64,000 nt of DNA from Breviolum minutum Mf 1.05b.01 (lineage: Eukaryota > Sar > Dinophyceae > Suessiales > Symbiodiniaceae): contig DF240227.1 in the NCBI GenBank assembly GCA_000507305.1, forward strand, positions 180,830 to 244,829. The letters are read 5' to 3'. Below the pieces are notes generated by a model. It was given only the letters and a program-made list of their open reading frames with translations. It was not told the origin of the DNA and searched no databases. This document shows, one piece after another, positions 58,301 to 64,000 of this stretch (the stretch's first letter is position 1; every line of letters begins with the position of its first letter). The position numbers were made by a program, and so were the translations under genes.

Positions 58301-61300
58301 TCGTAACGGATCAGATGAGACAAAGATCACTCAAGATCATTAAGAAACTTGCAGAGAGCGATCATTGACCACGTTTGATCTTGCTGCTACTAACCCACTG
58401 AGGATGGGAAGCCCATTGACCTATGAGCCCTACCAAGACTCCACTGCACCTCGCCTTGGTCAAGCTGTCACTGATGCACCTTGGATGCAGAGAAAACCAA
58501 AGCAAGGTGAACGAAACTGGACATTCCAGAAGAGCCTCCCAAAACTGCCTACGCCCTTCACCAGGAAGAGCTAAGCATTTGAGAGTTCGCAGTTTTCAAA
58601 AACCCTTTCTTGCAAAGCCTCCTTTTGTGGCTTTATCTCTTTCTCACAGGGGATGACGGCCTGGCTTTGAGGGCATATTAGCAAAATCGTGGGGGGCCAT
58701 GAAAAGGCATGACACGAAGCCGTGTGCTGGCATGTCCTCAGGCCGCAATTCGGCGTGAAGCCCAGCAGCAGCAAGATCTAGTTGCTTGGCCAAAGATGCC
58801 AAAAGAGATTCATGAGTAGAGTATAGTTGAGTAGACAAATATGGAGGCCATGCAGGTCCAAGTTTTGCCTCCCGCTATGCCAGTCACCATATTTGGCCGA
58901 GGCACACAAGGCTTTGGCGCGTGGCCGCGCACAACTGGATGCGGTGCTGGCCGAAACCGAGCACTGGACGCTCGGAAGGTCAGATCGAGAGTCCTGGCAG
59001 TGGGTGTAAAGGATGATTAGATGCTACTAGGGAACAGCAACTTTAGGATGATATTGAATATTTGATGGTTGTTGAGCATTGTAATTGTACGTACGTATAC
59101 TGTACTTACATTTGTTACGTAAGCTACAGCACATTTCATGGTCGCCGGACCCAGGAAGCGATTGGTGGACAAAAAAGAGCCTGCTCCGCTACCTGAACAG
59201 CGTTTGTTGGGGAGCTTCGTTTTGCAATAGCCGCAATAGCAGTACCGGTATCATTTGGTATGCTTAATGTATTTCGATCTATGTATTTTTTTAGTCAGCA
59301 TAAGGATGACGGGACCAGTTGCCTGCTGATTGATCCGAGCCAAGGAACATCCCCTTTGCAGGTTTGTATGAACCGGTGACGTCTGACACATTGAGAAGGT
59401 ACTGATGCCATGGGCCTTGAGACTGGCTTTCAAAGTAGAGCCATGCACTCAGAACCAGAAGAGAGCCCACTCCTGCCAAGGGCGGGTTGCTTTTCGGAAA
59501 ATATTGCGTATCTGTATATATATATATATATCACTGCTTCAGACCTTCAAAGCATGCTTATTGGGATGGGCACGGCCTCGTTTGCGGACATAATATGCTA
59601 ATATAGCAAGCTATGCGTTGATGTTTCTGACACATCATATGCCTACCCGTGCTCAGCCCAGCCTCAACTTGGTTCAATTGAGCCAGCAGCTGTACATAGA
59701 AAGGTCTTGGAGCTCATCATATGCCAATGGTTTTCGCATGTTTTCGCTTTTACGCAGTTGTGAAGAAAATGCCCAGCCTTGTTGCAGTTGTTTGCACCAT
59801 CGAGTAGGCCACTATGGTATCGACCGCCGTTGCCAGGTAATCGACGCGATGACCACAGACGGCGGACGAGCACGGGAGTACGACCACCTGCTGAGGGCCG
59901 GTCTTCCCCACCCAGGAGCCGAAGAGGCAGGAGAGAAGCATGGGGTGAAGACTCGATATTCACGTTGTTTTGGCTTCTGCTGCTTGGCGCTGGTGGAAGT
60001 CAAAGGACAAGGACAATGATGGGAAGTAAAAGTGACGACAACAACAACAACAACAACACCAACACCAACACAAACCAACCAACAGACCAATCAACCATCC
60101 ATCGAACCAACCAACCAATCAGCGAACGAACCAACCAACCAACCAACCACCAACAACCAATAGCCGACAATCAACAATCAACGGACACCAAATCAAATAA
60201 CAAACAAACAAACAAACAAACAAACAAACAAACAAAGTAACTAGTAACTAACTAGCTCACTAACTAAGATTGACCAAGATTAACTCATATTAACTAACGC
60301 TGTGGAAAAAAAACAAAAAAGGAAGCAAAACAAAGACTGCAGAACAAGACAAGGTAAGGCGAGGCAAGACAGACAGACAAACAAACAAAGAAACAATTAA
60401 ACAAAACAGCAAAGGAAACGTGGCTAGAACAAAAGCAAGTAACATGCCAAAGCGGTGTTCTTATTTGCTATATTGGGTTTGGAATTACACTCTCCAATGT
60501 ATCGACTTTATATTTATCATGTGATTTTTGATTTCAACACCAAACCATGTCATTTTGATGGTACTGCTTTCAAAGCAGTTGAAATGACGAGGTGGTAACT
60601 TGGACGATCGAAAACCGATGCCAGCGCCAGTATCTCAGAAGGAGAGGACTGGGGGGCGCATGCTCCACTTGATGAGAGAGCACCCCTAGGAAGATGTGGT
60701 GATTGAACGTGGTTGATTTACCCTTGGCCTGTCCTGAAGACAGATCTAGGTGGATACTTCAGAAATGTGTGGTAGGTGCTGGTAGGTTCTCCGAGGGCTC
60801 ACTTCGACTAGTGATCTACATTCATTTTGCCCTGACAATGCCGGCAAACCTATGGTTGTTGTGCGTGTCAGACGAATTTCGGATGCGATATCCCAAAATC
60901 ATCCAAAATCGGGATTGAGCTGAGGCGTGCAAAGCGAGAAACAAAGCGAGAAACACGCCGTGAGGCTGCATTGAAGACAGCGAAAGCGTCACTTGGATGA
61001 CAATGAACACACAGCTATGCCTATGCATCCCGATGCCATTCAAATTCTGGTGACGGCATGTTACAGTTTTGCAAGGTTCTCGACGACTCTGTTGGTTCTT
61101 CAATAGTTCTTTTTTGGGCAGAGGGGCTGGGTTGCGTATCGATTGGGCTCTAACGTTTCGAGGAAAGCTCGTCCCAAGAATTTGGCTAGCAAAGGTGCGG
61201 CCAAACAAACCTGTGTGATTTGGAGACTCAATGGTGTGCAATTGTCATATGTCTTGTCACATGGCGAAGACAAAAGAAATGACAGGGTCACATGTGTCCA

Positions 61301-62813
61301 CTCCGCACCAGGTCGTAACGTCGATCGGGACATCTCTGTGAAAGGGATGGAAGAGGTGCCTGCCATAACGGTAGCCTTTGCTGACGTTCCTTTTCCACGG
61401 TGTCATGCTATGTCATGTACAGATTGTTGAAAGTGAGGAGAAATCAGATGAAATAAGCAGGTGGAATGTTGATGCTTGATATTTGAGCATAGCCGAGATG
61501 TGAAAAATTGTCTTGCTGGCACACGACCATGGACCTCAAGACTGCAAAGGACAGCCAACAGAAAGTGAAGCAGCAAGCCATTGTGGCCCAGGAAGCATTT
61601 GCGCAGGCCTGCGGCTTTCCTGTTTGGAACGGAAAGTCAAATAAAGTTGGGAGCACACTCGCAAATCATACAGGAGCACCTCTAGATAGTTCTAGAAGGA
61701 GAGCTGAGTTTTAGATGCTTTTTCCACATGGAAGCCGCAAGCTTCAGTATTAGTGCCATTCTTCGGTGACTTGATGGTGGCTTGATCCTTTGTTTCTTTG
61801 TTGCTCTTCGTTTATTTATGGGCATTTCAGGGGGCACAGTCTCGCAAACTGATTTACAGGCACAGAGGCAGAAGGTTGAGGCTCAAAGCGCGCAGGCGCA
61901 GAGGGTTGCTTACTCAGCAGATATACAGACATGACCATCGAAACAGTCCGTGGTAAGAATCTTGTCTTGCTACCAAGTCACCTTTTATGGAGACCGAAAG
62001 ACCTCTTGGAACGTTTCAATATGACACAACCCCATACAACCCCTACACAGCTGAACGGATGTTCTATGCAATTATATGTGCTGCGCGTTACTGCGCATTT
62101 CCGTATCAAAGAACGCATGGATATTCAGAGCCTACATGGTAGATCTCTTACGTTCCTATCAAAACGCATGCATATGCATTTTCAGATCACACGCATACAC
62201 ACATGCACACCTACATATGTTGAATTGTTGATACATATTTGATACATGTAACAAATGTATACTTGCCAGGTTCAGAAGTCGAATCTAATGTAGCATCCCA
62301 TATGAGGATGACAGGAGGCGTTGATCGAATCATAATGCATCCATTCAATAGCCCCTGCACTTCCTCAACGTATCTAAGGCACGTTGCCACATTCCCAATT
62401 GCAGTCATACTTTTTTGTGGTGGAAAAGTGCGCGTTTGCCCAGGTTCAGCCAGATGAAAAGCAAGCAACAGAGAAAGGTGGCGACGCAGAGGAGGTTGGA
62501 AAGACAGTCGAGAAAACTCAAAGTTCTGCAAGCGGGATCCAAAAATCTGAATAATTTTCTTGAATTTGCTTTTCTGCGGCTGAGCACCAGCTTTGTCGTT
62601 GAACTGTGGCACAAAGCCGGTGTTTATGTCAGATGCATTTGGCTTGTCTGTATTTCTGAGGGAGATTCCTCTTCTTCTTCTACATCCTACTACAGTTATA
62701 GCACCATACTCAGAACCACTTGCGTCACAGCGCCATTTTGTCACTCCAAAGCCTCAGCTCTAGGTGAAGGTGAGGAGGATTCAAACGAAACCTCCACCAG
62801 CAGTGATGAGTGA
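49352..62813 (+). CDS. Large coiled-coil protein split into about 30 small exons
   Basis: Supported exons include 49352-49411, 49765-49857 (QLARRDEYRPERERRMDPRK), about 50964-51092 (VEEALQLRRKLSQAAP), 51277-51378, 52260-52352, 52627-52710, 53312-53387, about 53529-53605, 53812 to about 53906, 54052 to about 54118, about 54210-54388, 54509-54588, 54770-54844, 55381-55425, 55584-55643, 55742 to about 55835, 56533-56622, about 56886-56957, 57138 to about 57210, 57320 to about 57374, 57578-57629, 57934-57993, 58742 to about 58805, 58902-58978, 59155 to about 59212, about 61529-61606, about 61831-61919, 62444 to about 62530, and 62764-62813. Nearly all encode Leu/Glu/Gln/Ala/Lys heptads, for example REVERLSLQLRAINNAVAAE and LKTQRTKLEEEIQMKNSEVV. 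The protein ends acidic (EGEEDSNETSTSSDE, TGA at 62811-62813). Several junctions verify in phase, such as 54588/54770 and 55643/55742. A structural or scaffold role is inferred from the coiled coil; no motor, kinase or SMC head was seen. Confidence 0.62.
56699..56714. repeat. (TG)n microsatellite
   Basis: About eight TG units in an intron of the coiled-coil gene. Confidence 0.8.
60037..60237. repeat. Compound A/C-rich microsatellite: (AAC)n, (AACC)n, (AAAC)n
   Basis: ACAACAACAAC runs into CCAACCAACCAAC and then into a pure (CAAA)n block at about 60197-60235. It lies in the largest intron of the coiled-coil gene (about 59212-61528), where I see no supported exon. Confidence 0.9.
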
Positions 62814-63010
62814 CTCGCTTAGATGGTCTGTCGGTCGGTCGGTCAAGATGCAGTACATGCCATGAGACCTCAGCTTCCCCTGAATGAAGCCCAAGGTCCG
62901 ATGAGTCTGAGTCAGAACAAAAGGAAAATAAATGAAACATTGACATTGAAGATAAAAACAAAATCAAAACGATTGAATATCATTAGATATAATATTCAGA
63001 ATATATATAT

Positions 63011-63113
63011 ATATATGGGTACTGGGTAGTTTCCGGGCCCCATGGGACTGCATTTATTAATTGTACTTGTATGTTTGAGGGTAGTTACATTTATTTACCC
63101 AGTACCCATATAT
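63011..63113. repeat. Perfect 18-bp inverted repeat with 67-nt loop
   Basis: ATATATGGGTACTGGGTA at 63011-63028 is the exact reverse complement of TACCCAGTACCCATATAT at 63096-63113. A TA microsatellite flanks the left arm. The size and TA-rich ends would fit a very short MITE-like element or a folding hairpin. No coding sequence lies inside. Confidence 0.85.
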
Positions 63114-63235
63114 ACCAAAGACATTCTTAATCATACATGTTTTCATCCATGGCAACCATCACATCTGAAGCATGAACCAACCAATCTCCAAAGAATGTCA
63201 ACACATATCCACACACATATCTGCTTTCTTCCAAA

Positions 63236-63640
63236 ACCATGAGAGGGTCTCTATTTCCCCTATTGCCCCTAAGGGTGAAGTGCCAAAACCATGAGAGGGT
63301 CCCTATTTCCCCTATTTCCCCTATTTTGGTGGTCCATGTCTTGGCAAGATAAAAAGATAGGCCCTGAAAATAGGCGAAATAGAGGAAATAGGTACCCTTT
63401 CATGGTTTTGGCACTTCGCCCTTAGGGGAAATAGGGGAAATAGGGACTCTCTCATGGTTTTGGCACTTCACCAAGGGAAAACATTGAGAGGGTCCCTATT
63501 TCCTCTACTTTGATGGTCCATGTCTTGACAGGATGAACAGACATTGGCCACCAAAATAGGGGAAATAGGGACCCTGTCATGGTTTTGGCACTTCACCCTT
63601 TGGGGAAATAGGGGAAATAGAGACCCTTTTATGGTTTCCT
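63236..63640. repeat. Alternating direct and inverted copies of a 40-50-bp motif
   Basis: A motif built of ACCATGAGAGGGTC plus TATTTCCCCTATTTCCCC appears in + orientation near 63237, 63288 and 63484, and as its reverse complement (GGGGAAATAGGGAC, then CATGGTTTTGGCACTTC) near 63370, 63424, 63552 and 63602. Shared flanks (GGTGGTCCATGTCTTG, GATGGTCCATGTCTTG) accompany two of the + copies. The whole segment can fold into several alternative long hairpins. Confidence 0.85.
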
Positions 63641-63681
63641 GCTGCATCTTGACCGACTATGGTAACTACAGTAGGGACCTT

Positions 63682-63713
63682 TGCTTATAAGCAACACCCT
63701 GTGCTTATAAGCA
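63682..63713. repeat. Two copies of a perfect 12-bp palindrome
   Basis: TGCTTATAAGCA, which equals its own reverse complement, lies at 63682-63693 and again at 63702-63713, exactly 20 bp start to start, or about two helical turns. Confidence 0.9.
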
Positions 63714-63779
63714 TGTTTTGGTGGCACATCTTATCAACAAGTCTTTCTTACCATAACTTCTTGTATCTTCTAACATGAA

Positions 63780-64000
63780 GTTGCTGAAGCGGCAGCTATT
63801 ATTTAACAAGTTATAGTGATTTTATCCCATGTGAACTTAAATTATCTTTATCTTGTCTTTATATTAATACAATATGAATGAAAAATGATAAAAAAAATTT
63901 AAATTAATTATGGAAATAAAACATAAATATTATAATTTGAAAATCTCAAAAACTAAACAATAAAAAAAATAACAAAAATTAATAAACCAAAAAAGAAACT
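63780..64000. other. Very AT-rich window end
   Basis: Composition shifts abruptly to A/T-rich DNA with A and T homopolymers, unlike the rest of the window. No gene is visible. It could be a low-complexity spacer, an organelle-derived insert or an assembly edge. Confidence 0.6.

Noticed and set aside
63236-63640. CRISPR-like repeat array
   Set aside because: Copies alternate in orientation and have no regular spacers; the host is eukaryotic.
1-64000. Dinoflagellate spliced-leader relics (CCGTAGCCATTTTGGCTCAAG) as marks of retrogenes
   Set aside because: I scanned by eye for the sequence and its complement and found only short partial matches; a computed search would be needed.

Overview
The window reads as nuclear DNA of a dinoflagellate, most likely a Symbiodiniaceae-like alga. 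Four things point there. (1) Protein-coding signal comes as many short exons. Exon phases close only if donors are GC or GA as well as GT, and almost every acceptor is AG followed by a G in the exon, which is the known dinoflagellate intron signature. (2) From about 15 kb to 62.8 kb nearly all convincing exons lie on the + strand, like the unidirectional gene arrays of dinoflagellates. (3) The left end carries a degenerate tyrosine-recombinase retroelement whose Gag-like and RT proteins resemble families I know from Symbiodinium genomes. (4) A dinoflagellate-type CCCH zinc-finger gene is present twice. Nothing looks bacterial, and I saw no tRNA, rRNA or CRISPR array.

Layout. 1-546: end of CCCH zinc-finger copy 1. 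1475-7429: retroelement in the order small membrane ORF, Gag-like, reverse transcriptase, RNase H, methyltransferase-like, tyrosine recombinase, with several frame breaks. 9046-10433: CCCH zinc-finger copy 2. 11.36-12.03 kb: long CAA-type repeat. 12.2-12.6 kb: decayed minus-strand coding fragment. 15.0-17.2 kb: Kelch-repeat gene. 20.05-22.2 kb: PX-domain gene. 22.7-25.5 kb: TBC (Rab-GAP) gene, possibly the same gene. 29.07-30.7 kb and 31.0-34.3 kb: two multi-exon genes of unknown function. 34.9-35.5 kb: U-box ubiquitin-ligase gene. 36.3-38.37 kb: Lys/Glu-rich helical-repeat gene. 38.9-48.4 kb: PDS5 cohesin-associated HEAT-repeat gene. 49.35-62.8 kb: large coiled-coil gene cut into about 30 small exons. 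63.0-64.0 kb: inverted-repeat, palindrome-rich and finally very AT-rich DNA.

The host genes do not form one pathway. They look like an ordinary eukaryotic gene array: Rab/membrane traffic (PX, TBC), ubiquitylation (U-box), chromosome cohesion (PDS5) and scaffolding (Kelch, coiled coil). All multi-exon models were assembled by eye from reading frame, splice sites and phase. Exons with a domain or phase match are solid; gene ends and small exons are provisional. RNA-seq would settle most of them.
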